DNA of 39,897 bases, taken from the NCBI RefSeq assembly GCF_009600315.1, contig NZ_WIWC01000047.1:1-39897 (forward strand), in the 5' to 3' direction. Shown here piece after piece: positions 25,643-33,026 of this stretch. The DNA is from Pseudomonas helleri. Lineage in GTDB: Bacteria; Pseudomonadota; Gammaproteobacteria; Pseudomonadales; Pseudomonadaceae. Under the pieces are notes generated by a model. The model was not told the DNA's origin, ran no database searches, and saw nothing but the letters and a program-made list of their open reading frames with translations. The stretch's first letter is position 1, and each line of letters opens with the position of its first letter. The position numbers and the translations under genes are program-made.

Positions 25643-25700
25643 TTGCAGCGCATCTGATCAACTACAGGTCGGATTCACACAAAAACGTCATCCTTGCATC

Positions 25701-25761
25701 TGGTCGAATGATCCTCAACGGCCCGCCCAAACGGCGGCTTTTGAAGTTCGATCATCGACCA
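25701..25761. promoter_or_regulatory. Inverted repeat in the creA leader
   Basis: TGGTCGAATGATC (25701-25713) and GATCATCGACCA (25750-25761) are inverted arms of 12 bp with one extra base. The right arm abuts the ribosome site AGGG (25761-25764) of creA. It could be an operator for the CahR-type regulator or a leader RNA stem. Confidence 0.45.
25721..25742 (+). terminator. Probable terminator after mgtC
   Basis: GCCCGCC (25721-25727) pairs with GGCGGC (25733-25738) with one bulged C, followed by TTTT. It fits a short Rho-independent terminator between mgtC and creA. It also lies inside the larger inverted repeat of the creA leader. Confidence 0.5.
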
Positions 25762-25772
25762 GGGTAAATGAC

Positions 25773-26984
25773 ATGCAGATGCCGAAAACCATCCAGATCA
25801 AGAACGGCGAAAAAGTCACTCCGACGTTCTCGGCCCAGGAATACGCCAACCGCCAGGCCAAGCTGCGCGCTTACATGGCGCAGAACGACATTGATGCCGC
25901 CGTTTTCACCTCGTACCACAACCTCAACTACTACAGCGATTTCCTCTACTGCTCGTTTGGACGCAACTACGCGCTGGTGGTCACTCAGGACAGCGCCGTG
26001 ACCATCACCGCCAATATCGACGGTGGTCAGCCTTGGCGCCGGACCATGGGCACCGACAACATCGTCTACACCGACTGGCAGCGCGATAACTTCTTTGTGG
26101 CCATCCAGCAGGCGCTGCCCAAGGCCGGGCGCATCGGCATCGAGTATGACCATATCAACCTGCTCAATCGCGACAAGCTCGCCAGCCGTTACCCGCAGGC
26201 TGAACTGGTGGACATTGGCGCGCCGTGCATGCGCATGCGCATGATCAAGTCCGCTGAGGAGCACGCGATAATTCGCCACGGCGCTCGCATTGCCGACATC
26301 GGCGGCGCAGCCATCGTTGAAGCCCTGCGCGATCAGGTGCCGGAATACGAAGTGGCCCTGCATGCGACCCAGGCGATGGTGCGCGAGATTGCCCGCACTT
26401 TCCCGGACTCGGAACTGATGGACACCTGGACCTGGTTTCAATCCGGGATCAATACCGACGGTGCCCATAACCCGGTGACCACGCGCAAGGTCAACAAGGG
26501 CGACATTCTGAGCCTCAACTGTTTCCCGATGATCGCCGGGTACTACACAGCGCTGGAGCGCACGCTGTTTCTGGATCACTGCTCCGACGATCATCTGCGC
26601 CTTTGGGAAGTCAACGTCAAGGTGCATGAGGCCGGGCTCAAACTGATCAAACCCGGCATGCGTTGCTCAGACATTGCCTTGCAGCTCAACGAAATTTTCC
26701 TTGAACACGACTTGCTGCAATACCGCACCTTTGGCTACGGCCATTCATTCGGCACTCTGAGTCATTACTATGGCCGCGAAGCCGGACTGGAACTGCGCGA
26801 AGACATCGACACCGTGCTGGAACCGGGGATGGTGGTGTCCATCGAGCCGATGATCATGATCCCCGAAGGACGGCCGGGGGCGGGCGGGTATCGCGAGCAC
26901 GACATCCTGATCGTCAATGAACAGGGCGGTGAAAACATCACTCACTTCCCGTATGGTCCGCAGCACAACATCATCAAGCAATAA
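25773..26984 (+). CDS. creA: Creatinase (creatine amidinohydrolase)
   Basis: Creatinase hydrolyses creatine to sarcosine and urea in the cytoplasm. It is a metal-free member of the peptidase M24 'pita-bread' fold. The 403-residue length equals that of the Pseudomonas putida enzyme, and the sequence agrees with it nearly throughout as I remember it. The catalytic residues fall exactly at the literature positions: His232 (DGAHNPV), Glu262 (YTALERTLF) and Glu358 (VVSIEPMIM), with Phe62 and Arg64 in CSFGR. The start is ATG 25773, with CAGGG 8 bases upstream. The next gene encodes an MHS transporter and, beyond a repeat block, a CahR-like regulator lies on the other strand. Sarcosine and urea enzymes are not in the window. 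Confidence 0.96.
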   Translation: MQMPKTIQIKNGEKVTPTFSAQEYANRQAKLRAYMAQNDIDAAVFTSYHNLNYYSDFLYCSFGRNYALVVTQDSAVTITANIDGGQPWRRTMGTDNIVYTDWQRDNFFVAIQQALPKAGRIGIEYDHINLLNRDKLASRYPQAELVDIGAPCMRMRMIKSAEEHAIIRHGARIADIGGAAIVEALRDQVPEYEVALHATQAMVREIARTFPDSELMDTWTWFQSGINTDGAHNPVTTRKVNKGDILSLNCFPMIAGYYTALERTLFLDHCSDDHLRLWEVNVKVHEAGLKLIKPGMRCSDIALQLNEIFLEHDLLQYRTFGYGHSFGTLSHYYGREAGLELREDIDTVLEPGMVVSIEPMIMIPEGRPGAGGYREHDILIVNEQGGENITHFPYGPQHNIIKQ

Positions 26985-27000
26985 ACCTGCAAGAGGTGTG

Positions 27001-27017
27001 GGCGCGTTAACCGCGCC
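27001..27017. repeat. Small hairpin downstream of creA
   Basis: GGCGCG (27001-27006) and CGCGCC (27012-27017) are inverted around TTAAC. AGGTG and CACCT flank it as partly matching outer arms. It may stabilise the creA transcript end or act as a weak attenuator before the transporter gene. Confidence 0.35.
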
Positions 27018-27155
27018 TGTCACCTTCTGCCGTCGAACACCCACGCATGCGCCCCCAGACAGCGCAGCGTTTTTGACCCTTTACCCCTGCCAACAAGAAC
27101 ACAATGAGGGTATTTGTCATGTCCCATGTCCTGACGTTGCTTGGTGTTTCCCCAT

Positions 27156-27177
27156 CCTCCACACCCGCTTGTGGAGG
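27156..27177 (+). promoter_or_regulatory. Hairpin that covers the ribosome site of the transporter gene
   Basis: CCTCCACA (27156-27163) pairs perfectly with TGTGGAGG (27170-27177) around a 6-base loop. The right arm contains GGAGG, the ribosome site 6 bases before ATG 27184, so the stem would hide it in the RNA. Confidence 0.5.
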
Positions 27178-27183
27178 TGCTCA

Positions 27184-28524
27184 ATGAGTATTCCCAGCCT
27201 GGCCTTGCCCCTGACTGCAGCCCAGCAGACGGAACGCCTGAGTGAACGCAAAGCCTTGCGCCGCGCAGCCACCGCCAGCTTTATGGGTAACTTTGTCGAG
27301 TGGTTCGATTACGCCGCTTACGGTTATCTGGCCACCGTGATTGCACTGACCTTCTTCCCCCAAACGGACGCCACCACGGGCTTGATGGCCACGTTTGCCG
27401 TGTTTGCCCTGTCGTTTATCGTGCGCCCGGTTGGTGGATTGATCTGGGGGCATTTTGGCGACAAATACGGGCGGCGCAGCGCTTTGTCCTGGTCGATCCT
27501 GATCATGACCGTTTCGACCTTTTGCATCGGTATCCTGCCGGGCTACAACCTGATCGGTCTGTGGGCCCCGGCACTTTTACTGGTGATCCGAATGGTGCAA
27601 GGCTTTTCGGCCTCGGGTGAATACGCCGGGGCTTCGGCGTTTCTGGCCGAATACGCGCCTGATGGCAAACGCGGTTTTTACACCAGCATCGTGCCCGCGA
27701 GTACGGCGGCCGGTCTGCTGTTTGGCGCGCTGTTTGTGGCCTGCATGCACGCCATGATGACCAGCGAAAACCTTCACGACTGGGGCTGGCGGCTGCCCTT
27801 TCTGTTGGCTGCACCTTTCGGGCTGGTGGGGCGTTATATCCGCATGAGCTTGCAGGATTCGCCCAAATTCCTGGAGATGGAAAAGCGTCTGGAAGCCAAG
27901 GAGTGCGCCACCCACGCGCCGGTTCGTGAGTTGCTCACCGTGCATCGCCGGGCCGTCACCATCGGTATTGGCGTCACCTGCTTGAATGCGGTGGCCTTTT
28001 ACTTGCTGCTCAGCTACATGCCGACCTATTTGTCGACCGAGATGGGCATGAGTGAAGGCGATTCATTTATTGCATCCACGGTGTCACTGGCGACCTACAT
28101 CGGCCTGATCTTCCTGATGGGCAAACTGTCTGACCGTTTTGGCCGCAAGACCATGCTGGTGATGGCTTGCGTGCTGTTTTTGCTGCTGACCTTCCCGCTG
28201 TTCGGCATGCTCGGCAACCCGTCGCTGGTGGTCATCCTGATGATCCAGATTGCCTTTGGCGCGATTCTGGCGATGAACGACGGCACCTTGCCGTGTTTTC
28301 TGGCTGAGATATTCCCCACGCGCGTGCGTTTCAGCGGTTTTGCCTTCAGCTTCAACGTCGCCAATGCTGTATTCGGCGGCACCGCGCCGTTTATTGCCAC
28401 CTGGTTGATTCATATGACCGGCAACAAAATGGCCCCGGCCTGGTATCTGTTGGCGGCTGCTGCGGTTGCGTTGGTCGCCATGCTGGCCAGTCGTGAAACC
28501 GCGCACAAAGCCTTGCAGGATTGA
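27184..28524 (+). CDS. MHS-family (MFS) transporter, probable creatine transporter
   Basis: This is a 12-helix major facilitator protein of 446 residues from the metabolite:H+ symporter group (relatives ShiA, ProP, KgtP). The start MGNFVEWFDYAAYGY, the motif GHFGDKYGRR between helices 2 and 3, and a second GKLSDRFGRK in the middle are characteristic. It lies 199 bases downstream of creatinase on the same strand. The same pairing occurs, as I recall, in Pseudomonas putida next to creA. Creatine or a related guanidino/betaine compound is therefore the likely substrate, but this rests on context alone. GGAGG 6 bases before ATG 27184 is within a stem. Confidence 0.88.
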   Translation: MSIPSLALPLTAAQQTERLSERKALRRAATASFMGNFVEWFDYAAYGYLATVIALTFFPQTDATTGLMATFAVFALSFIVRPVGGLIWGHFGDKYGRRSALSWSILIMTVSTFCIGILPGYNLIGLWAPALLLVIRMVQGFSASGEYAGASAFLAEYAPDGKRGFYTSIVPASTAAGLLFGALFVACMHAMMTSENLHDWGWRLPFLLAAPFGLVGRYIRMSLQDSPKFLEMEKRLEAKECATHAPVRELLTVHRRAVTIGIGVTCLNAVAFYLLLSYMPTYLSTEMGMSEGDSFIASTVSLATYIGLIFLMGKLSDRFGRKTMLVMACVLFLLLTFPLFGMLGNPSLVVILMIQIAFGAILAMNDGTLPCFLAEIFPTRVRFSGFAFSFNVANAVFGGTAPFIATWLIHMTGNKMAPAWYLLAAAAVALVAMLASRETAHKALQD

Positions 28525-28533
28525 CTGAGTGGC

Positions 28534-28568
28534 TGTAGTCGCTGACGAGGAACGAAGGCTGCGATCGG
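28534..28568 (+). repeat. REP element (GTAGTCGCTGACGAGG type)
   Basis: A 35-base unit running from TGTAGTCGCTG to CTGCGATCGG. It is an inverted match, 34 of 35 bases, to the unit at 28969-29003. Similar units recur at 39231 and, more diverged, at 32764. Short palindromic intergenic repeats of this form are typical of Pseudomonas. Confidence 0.85.
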
Positions 28569-28604
28569 TTTGGGTCTATATCCATTGCTGTGGTAATGGC
28601 CACT

Positions 28605-28830
28605 CAAGGTTGCGGCCTTACGCCGCGTTACTTTGAGAAGCGCAAAGTAACCAAACGCTCTTGCCCCTACCACTCGGTGCCTCGCTTTGGCTCGGCATGC
28701 CCTCACACAGGCATTGCTCCGTAGGCCGCCGCGATCGGCCATCCATGGCCGTGTCGCGGCTAACCCGGCGTCCTGCCGGGTTGCCTACTGCGCACTACCT
28801 GTGTTCGGCCAGCGTGGTTTAAGGGGGCGC
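28605..28830. repeat. Interspersed Pseudomonas repeat (about 230 bp)
   Basis: This block contains TTACGCCGCGTTACTTTG, then GCGCAAAGTAACCAAACGC, then a CCCGGCG/TGCCGGG inverted pair. I recognise it as a repeat found in many pseudomonad intergenic regions, often wrongly annotated as a small protein. Its ends are approximate and its function is unknown. Confidence 0.6.
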
Positions 28831-28881
28831 CTCAGATCAAAAGCTAAAGCAAGATCAAAAGCTCGCCGCCACACGTTGACC

Positions 28882-28910
28882 TGTAGCCGCTGCCGAAGGC
28901 TGCGATCGAG
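28882..28910 (+). repeat. REP-like unit
   Basis: TGTAGCCGCTGCCGAAGGC followed by TGCGATCGAG is a diverged REP unit, lying between the interspersed repeat and the inverted REP. Confidence 0.65.
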
Positions 28911-28968
28911 CGCGAAGCGTTCGCACGATGGGGCACCTCGGTGTGTCAGGTTTACGACGGCTGCGCCG

Positions 28969-29003
28969 CCGATCGCAGCCTTCGTTCCTTGTCAGCGACT
29001 ACA
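28969..29003 (-). repeat. REP element, inverted
   Basis: This is the reverse complement of the unit at 28534-28568 with a single difference (34 of 35 bases). It lies 20 bases from the end of cahR. Confidence 0.85.
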
Positions 29004-29023
29004 ACGTATGAAACGTGCTTGCC

Positions 29024-30019
29024 TCAATGCAACGCCACCTGTTTACGCTCGCCAATCGGCGAAACTCCGAACAACCGGCTGTAGCATTTGGAAAAATGCG
29101 CTGCCGACACAAAACCGCAGGCGAGGGCGATGTCCCGCACCTGTGACTCACTGCGCAACAGCAGGCTACGGGCACGAGCCAGACGCAGCTCCAAGTAATA
29201 CTGACTGGGCGTACGCTGCAAATGCTTGTGAAACAGACGCTCCAGCTGGCGCACCGACACCTCGTTCAAGCGCGCCAGATCCTCCAGACTAACCGGCTCT
29301 TCAAGATTGGCCTCCATAATGGCCACCACCTGACTCAGCTTGGGCTGTGACGTGCCGAGCTTCTGGCGCAAGGGCACGCGCTGTTGTTCCTGAGCACTGC
29401 GTGGGCGATCACACAGCAGCAGCTCGGCCGCATGCGCGGCAATCTCCCGGCCGCCGGGTTCACGGGCGATCAACTGCAAGGTCATGTCCATCGACGCCAC
29501 CCCGCCCGAACAGGTGTAACGGTCGCGGTCCAATTCAAACAACTGGTTGGAAATAATGATCCCCGGGAAGTGATCCTTGAGGGTTTCGATGTCTTCCCAA
29601 TGAATGGTGCAACGATAGCCCTTGAGCAACCCCGCCCGCGCGAGCCAGTAACTGCCGGTGCAAATGCCGCCCAGCGCGACCTGTTCGTGGGCCAGTTTGC
29701 GTAACCAGTTGAGGGTAGGGCGGCTGCTGAGGTGTGAAACGATCGGGTTTGAACCCACGACCAATAAAATGTCCAGTTTTGGTGCATCACCCACCGCGTA
29801 ATCGGGCAGGATGCGCATGCCATTACTGGCCGTAACCGGATTGAGGTCCGGGCCGATGATGACAGTGCGAAACATTTCCCGGCGGGCCGCCATATTGGCC
29901 ATGCGCAGGGTTTCGATGGCCGAGGCAAAACCGATGGTGGTGAAGTTTGGTATCACCAAAAAGCCGACGGTTTTAACGGTGGGTGCTTTGTACGATGACG
30001 CTGTAACAGCTGTTGCCAT
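29024..30019 (-). CDS. cahR: CahR-like GATR/AraC transcriptional regulator of creatine use
   Basis: The 331-residue regulator has an amidotransferase-like (DJ-1/PfpI) N-terminal domain, about residues 17-185, with the elbow GGICTGSYWLARAG around Cys120. An AraC-type DNA-binding domain lies at the C-terminus (SLEDLARLNEVSVRQLERLF, then VRDIALACGFVSAAHFSKCY). GbdR, CdhR and CahR share this layout. Its position beside creatinase and an MHS transporter fits CahR, reported to activate creA in Pseudomonas putida. It is convergent with the transporter gene. The start at 30019 has GAGG 9 bases upstream on the - strand. The symbol is given from context and family, not from a sequence comparison. Confidence 0.8.
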   Translation of the reverse strand: MATAVTASSYKAPTVKTVGFLVIPNFTTIGFASAIETLRMANMAARREMFRTVIIGPDLNPVTASNGMRILPDYAVGDAPKLDILLVVGSNPIVSHLSSRPTLNWLRKLAHEQVALGGICTGSYWLARAGLLKGYRCTIHWEDIETLKDHFPGIIISNQLFELDRDRYTCSGGVASMDMTLQLIAREPGGREIAAHAAELLLCDRPRSAQEQQRVPLRQKLGTSQPKLSQVVAIMEANLEEPVSLEDLARLNEVSVRQLERLFHKHLQRTPSQYYLELRLARARSLLLRSESQVRDIALACGFVSAAHFSKCYSRLFGVSPIGERKQVALH

Positions 30020-30141
30020 CCTTACAGTCCTCTTTACGGTCCTGGACGCGTCTGGCGTCGGAGTCGCGCGGGACTGGGCAGACCAGCCCCCACGTTATGG
30101 GCCGTAAAGAAGCATTTGTTGTGCCAGCGCTGCGAAGCGGT

Positions 30142-31116
30142 TTATTCAGGTAAATAACGGTCGCTGACATAACCGGAATAATCGGCCAAAACGCTTTCAA
30201 TTTTGCCTTGGTCTTTTAAAAACAAAGCTGTCTGAGCAATATCTTTCGCGGTGCCACCGCCCAACAAGGCTGGGGTTTTTTGTTCGGCCGCAGAAGGAAA
30301 GTGCGCGCCTTTGAGCAATTCAGGAATGTCGGCGGCATTGGCACCCGTGAGGGCGGCAATTTTTTGTACCGGTTCCGAGTCAGCGGTCCAGCTGGCCTGA
30401 TGGGCGTTGTAATCGGCGATGGCCTCAAGGCTGACCCGGGTAAAGGCTTTGAGCGCCTCGGGGTGCTTGTCGGCAAAGTCCTTGCGCGCGACCCAGACTT
30501 CAAAGGTTGGCGCACCCCATTCGCTGACCTGGCCAGCGTCCGTGAGAATTTTGCCGGTTTTGCGGATTTCACCCAACGCCGGTGACCAGGTAAACGCCCC
30601 GTCAATATCGCCACGTTTCCAGGCCGCAGTGATTTGCGCCGGGCTGAGGTTAACCACCTTGACCTGTTGTGGCGTGAGGTTCCAATGCTTCAAGGCACCC
30701 AGCAAACTGTAGTGCGAAGTCGACACAAACGGCGTGGCAATGGTTTTGCCAATCAGGTCTTCAGGCTTGTCGATGCCGCTGCCGTTGCGAACTACCAACG
30801 CTTCCGAACCCTTGATTTGCGCTGTGACGATAAACGTTACCAAGGGCACGTTGCGCGACGTGGCGGCGGCGAAAGGGCTTGAGCCCAGATTGCCGATTTG
30901 CAGATCGCCGGAAGCCAACGCTGCGACCACCGCGGGGCCTGAATCAAAGCGGCGCCAGTCAATCTTTTCGCCCATCGCCTGTTCGTAGCGACCTTCAGCT
31001 TGCGCCAACTTGGTCGGGTCGATGCCCGTGATGTAGCCAATGGTTAAATCAGACGCCTGCGCGGCGAGACTGAACCCGAAGATGGAAAGGGCGATAAGCA
31101 ATGCGCGAACGGACAT
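30142..31116 (-). CDS. tauA: TauA-like taurine/sulfonate-binding periplasmic protein
   Basis: The product is the solute-binding protein of a taurine-type ABC transporter, 324 residues. A signal peptide ends near residue 21 (SLAAQA, then SDLTIGY). The mature sequence keeps long stretches of TauA, including WRRFDSGPAVVAALASGD, GNLGSSPFAAA, a SHYSLLGALKHWNLT-like core and WGAPTFEVWVARKDFADKHP. No tauB, tauC or tauD gene follows: the next gene downstream is cahR, 122 bases on. It is therefore an orphan that may feed a permease encoded elsewhere. It is divergent from the FAD protein gene at 31327, sharing a 210-base control region. Confidence 0.88.
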   Translation of the reverse strand: MSVRALLIALSIFGFSLAAQASDLTIGYITGIDPTKLAQAEGRYEQAMGEKIDWRRFDSGPAVVAALASGDLQIGNLGSSPFAAATSRNVPLVTFIVTAQIKGSEALVVRNGSGIDKPEDLIGKTIATPFVSTSHYSLLGALKHWNLTPQQVKVVNLSPAQITAAWKRGDIDGAFTWSPALGEIRKTGKILTDAGQVSEWGAPTFEVWVARKDFADKHPEALKAFTRVSLEAIADYNAHQASWTADSEPVQKIAALTGANAADIPELLKGAHFPSAAEQKTPALLGGGTAKDIAQTALFLKDQGKIESVLADYSGYVSDRYLPE

Positions 31117-31273
31117 GGGCTGGACCTTATTGGAAGAGACTAAGAGGGTCCGGTGATCCGGTGCAATGAATCTAAGTGCTTTAAATAAAAGGGGAAATAC
31201 TCTTTTGGAACTAGCTTAAGCCATCTGCAGCGTGGCAGAGACTGGACAGCCCCGGCACAATCAACGCAGGCTC

Positions 31274-31288
31274 TGGCACAGAACCTGC
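31274..31288 (+). promoter_or_regulatory. Candidate sigma-54 promoter
   Basis: TGGCACAGAACCTGC has the GG-N10-GC spacing of a -24/-12 promoter; the -12 box reads CTGC instead of TTGC. Predicted transcription would start near 31300, 27 bases before the ATG of the FAD protein gene. No activator for it was identified in the window. Confidence 0.45.
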
Positions 31289-31326
31289 GCTGTGCGCGTA
31301 ACCCTTCCAAAAATGAGTGAGCAACC

Positions 31327-32760
31327 ATGAGTGAGGCACACACCGGGCAGGCTAATGCGGCCGTCCGCGAGGCCGACGTTTTGATCATTGGCGGCGGGCT
31401 GAGCGGCACGCTGCTGGCCATGCAACTGCTGCGTCTACCGGGTGCCCGGTGCATCGTGGTGATTGAGCCAAGACCCGAGTTGGGACGCGGTGAGGCCTAC
31501 AGTGCCACTGAACTGGGGCATACCCTGAACGGCAACGCCGCACGCATGAGCATCGAACCCGATGACGCGGATGATCTGACCCGCTGGTTACAGGCACATA
31601 TCGCTGCCGGCGGCTGGCCCGAGTCGGATAAACAGTCGGTGCCGGTCGCCGAACTGTTCCCGCCGCGGGGTTTATTCGGTCTGTATGCCCAGCAACGGCT
31701 GGCCGAGGCGTTGGTTATCGGTGAGCGTGCGGGATCATCACTGACCCATGTGCGCGATGAAGTGATCGACCTGCACACCCTTGAGCACGGCGTCAATGTG
31801 ATGCTCAAGGGGGGCAGCCAATGGCGAGCCACGTCGGTGGTGTTGGCCACGGGCATGTTCCCGGCCTCGCGCACCGCGCAACGGCAGTCCAGCGGGCTGA
31901 ATGCGGCGGCACTTGATCCGTGGAATGTCGAGGCGCTGCGCGCACTGCCGGTTGACGCCCGGGTGCTGATCATCGGTTCCGGGCTGACCATGGTCGATGC
32001 CCTTGAATCGTTGAATCAGGCCGGGCATCGCGGCCCGATCGAGGTGTATTCGCGCCATGGCCTGCTGCCTCACGTGCGTCGTCAGCCGCCGGCATGGGAA
32101 GACTTTCTGACCTTGGCACCGCAGCTGCGCAGCCCGCTGCAATTGCTGCGCGAACTGCGTCGTCAATGCCGCGTGGCCCAAGCGCAGGGCATTGACTGGC
32201 AAGCCCCGCTGGACACCGTGCGCGTACACATTGCCAGGCTTTGGAGTCAGGCCAGTGATGCACAGCGCCGCCAATTCGTGCGTCATGTGCGGCCCTGGTG
32301 GGAGAGCCACCACCACCGCTCACCGCCGCAAGGGGATGCGCTGTTGCAGCGTCTGCTCAAACAAGGGCGGCTGAGCATTCGTGCGGCGTCCTTGCAAGCT
32401 GTTGACAGCAGCGGCGCACAGCCGCGCATTCGTCTGCGCCCCCGCGGACAGGCGCACAGCCTTTGGGTACAAGGCGACGGCCTGATCAACTCCACGGGCA
32501 TCGAGTACGACTGGCGCCGGGTGGACAAACCCTTGCCCAGGCAATTGCTGCAACGCGGGTTGATCCAGCCTGGCAATCTGGACTTGGGGATTGCTGCGAC
32601 CTCAGATGGTGCCGTACTCAACGCCGAGTGCGTGCCTGCCCAGCGACTGTTTGCCATGGGCCCGCCGTTACGCGGCCAGTGGTGGGAAAGCACAGCCGTG
32701 ACCGACGTTGCGTCACAGGCCAAAGCGCTGGCACAGCGCTTAACAATCCTTAGGACATAA
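31327..32760 (+). CDS. FAD/NAD(P)-binding protein (COG4529-like)
   Basis: The 477-residue protein has an N-terminal dinucleotide fold (VLIIGGGLSGTLLAMQLL, residues 18-35). A second dinucleotide fold lies near 218-230 (VLIIGSGLTMVDALE). Between them are ATGMFPASR and the LGHTLNGNAARMS stretch typical of the group; INSTGIEYDWR is near the C-terminus. The family is uncharacterised, with members adjacent to sulfur or siderophore genes. It is divergent from tauA, so a role in sulfonate oxidation or sulfur scavenging is a reasonable guess but unproven. Start ATG 31327; the ribosome site is weak. A REP pair follows. Confidence 0.85.
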   Translation: MSEAHTGQANAAVREADVLIIGGGLSGTLLAMQLLRLPGARCIVVIEPRPELGRGEAYSATELGHTLNGNAARMSIEPDDADDLTRWLQAHIAAGGWPESDKQSVPVAELFPPRGLFGLYAQQRLAEALVIGERAGSSLTHVRDEVIDLHTLEHGVNVMLKGGSQWRATSVVLATGMFPASRTAQRQSSGLNAAALDPWNVEALRALPVDARVLIIGSGLTMVDALESLNQAGHRGPIEVYSRHGLLPHVRRQPPAWEDFLTLAPQLRSPLQLLRELRRQCRVAQAQGIDWQAPLDTVRVHIARLWSQASDAQRRQFVRHVRPWWESHHHRSPPQGDALLQRLLKQGRLSIRAASLQAVDSSGAQPRIRLRPRGQAHSLWVQGDGLINSTGIEYDWRRVDKPLPRQLLQRGLIQPGNLDLGIAATSDGAVLNAECVPAQRLFAMGPPLRGQWWESTAVTDVASQAKALAQRLTILRT

Positions 32761-32761
32761 C

Positions 32762-32904
32762 CCGTAGCAGTTGCCGAAGGCTACGTCCGGCGACGTAGTC
32801 GTCGTAAACCGGGGAGGCTCGTTTTTAACTTAAACACCGAGAGCTCTGATATACGACGGCTACGCCGCCGATCGCAGCCTCGCATTACTCGTCAGCTGCT
32901 ACGT
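32762..32904. repeat. REP pair in inverted orientation
   Basis: A diverged unit (CGTAGCAGTTGCCGAAGGC) at 32763-32790 and an inverted unit ending CGTCAGCTGCTACG at 32868-32903 face each other across about 75 bases. Such REP doublets can fold into a large hairpin in RNA. It lies between the FAD protein gene and the ben promoter. Confidence 0.75.
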
Positions 32905-32927
32905 GACTCGCGCAGTTGATTAGCCCC

Positions 32928-32964
32928 CGCAGTAATCGGATAGCGATCCGCAGTAAACGGATAG
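32928..32964 (+). promoter_or_regulatory. Tandem XylS/BenR-type operator
   Basis: CGCAGTAATCGGATAG (32928-32943) and CGCAGTAAACGGATAG (32949-32964) are direct repeats 21 bases apart and fit the XylS/BenR half-site GCA-N6-GGNTA. They lie upstream of benA as the boxes do in the TOL Pm promoter. Confidence 0.82.
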
Positions 32965-32984
32965 TTGCGTCCCTGTTCATTCCC

Positions 32985-32990
32985 TACGCT
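32985..32990 (+). promoter_or_regulatory. Predicted -10 hexamer of the ben promoter
   Basis: TACGCT begins 21 bases after the GGATA of the promoter-proximal half-site, the spacing I count in the TOL Pm promoter between its GGCTA and -10 box. Transcription would start near 32997, about 30 bases before ATG 33027. Confidence 0.65.
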
Positions 32991-33026
32991 GACGTTGCCT
33001 GAATAATAACAACGGAGGCCCTGGCC

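Larger units (their letters stand above)
28525..29023. other. REP-framed repeat block between the transporter and cahR
   Basis: This 499-base stretch between convergent genes is nearly all repetitive. It contains a + strand REP unit at 28534-28568, an interspersed repeat at about 28605-28830, another REP-like unit near 28882-28910 and an inverted REP unit at 28969-29003. An open frame over 28687-29292 is produced by the repeat and is not a gene. Confidence 0.7.

Noticed and set aside
28687..29292. 201-codon + strand frame between the transporter and cahR
   Set aside because: It arises from an interspersed repeat and a REP unit and runs into cahR on the other strand. Proteins annotated from this repeat in pseudomonads are probably artefacts.
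30142..31116. Possible tauABCD operon
   Set aside because: Only the binding protein is present; the next - strand gene is the CahR-like regulator, so no tau operon can be claimed.
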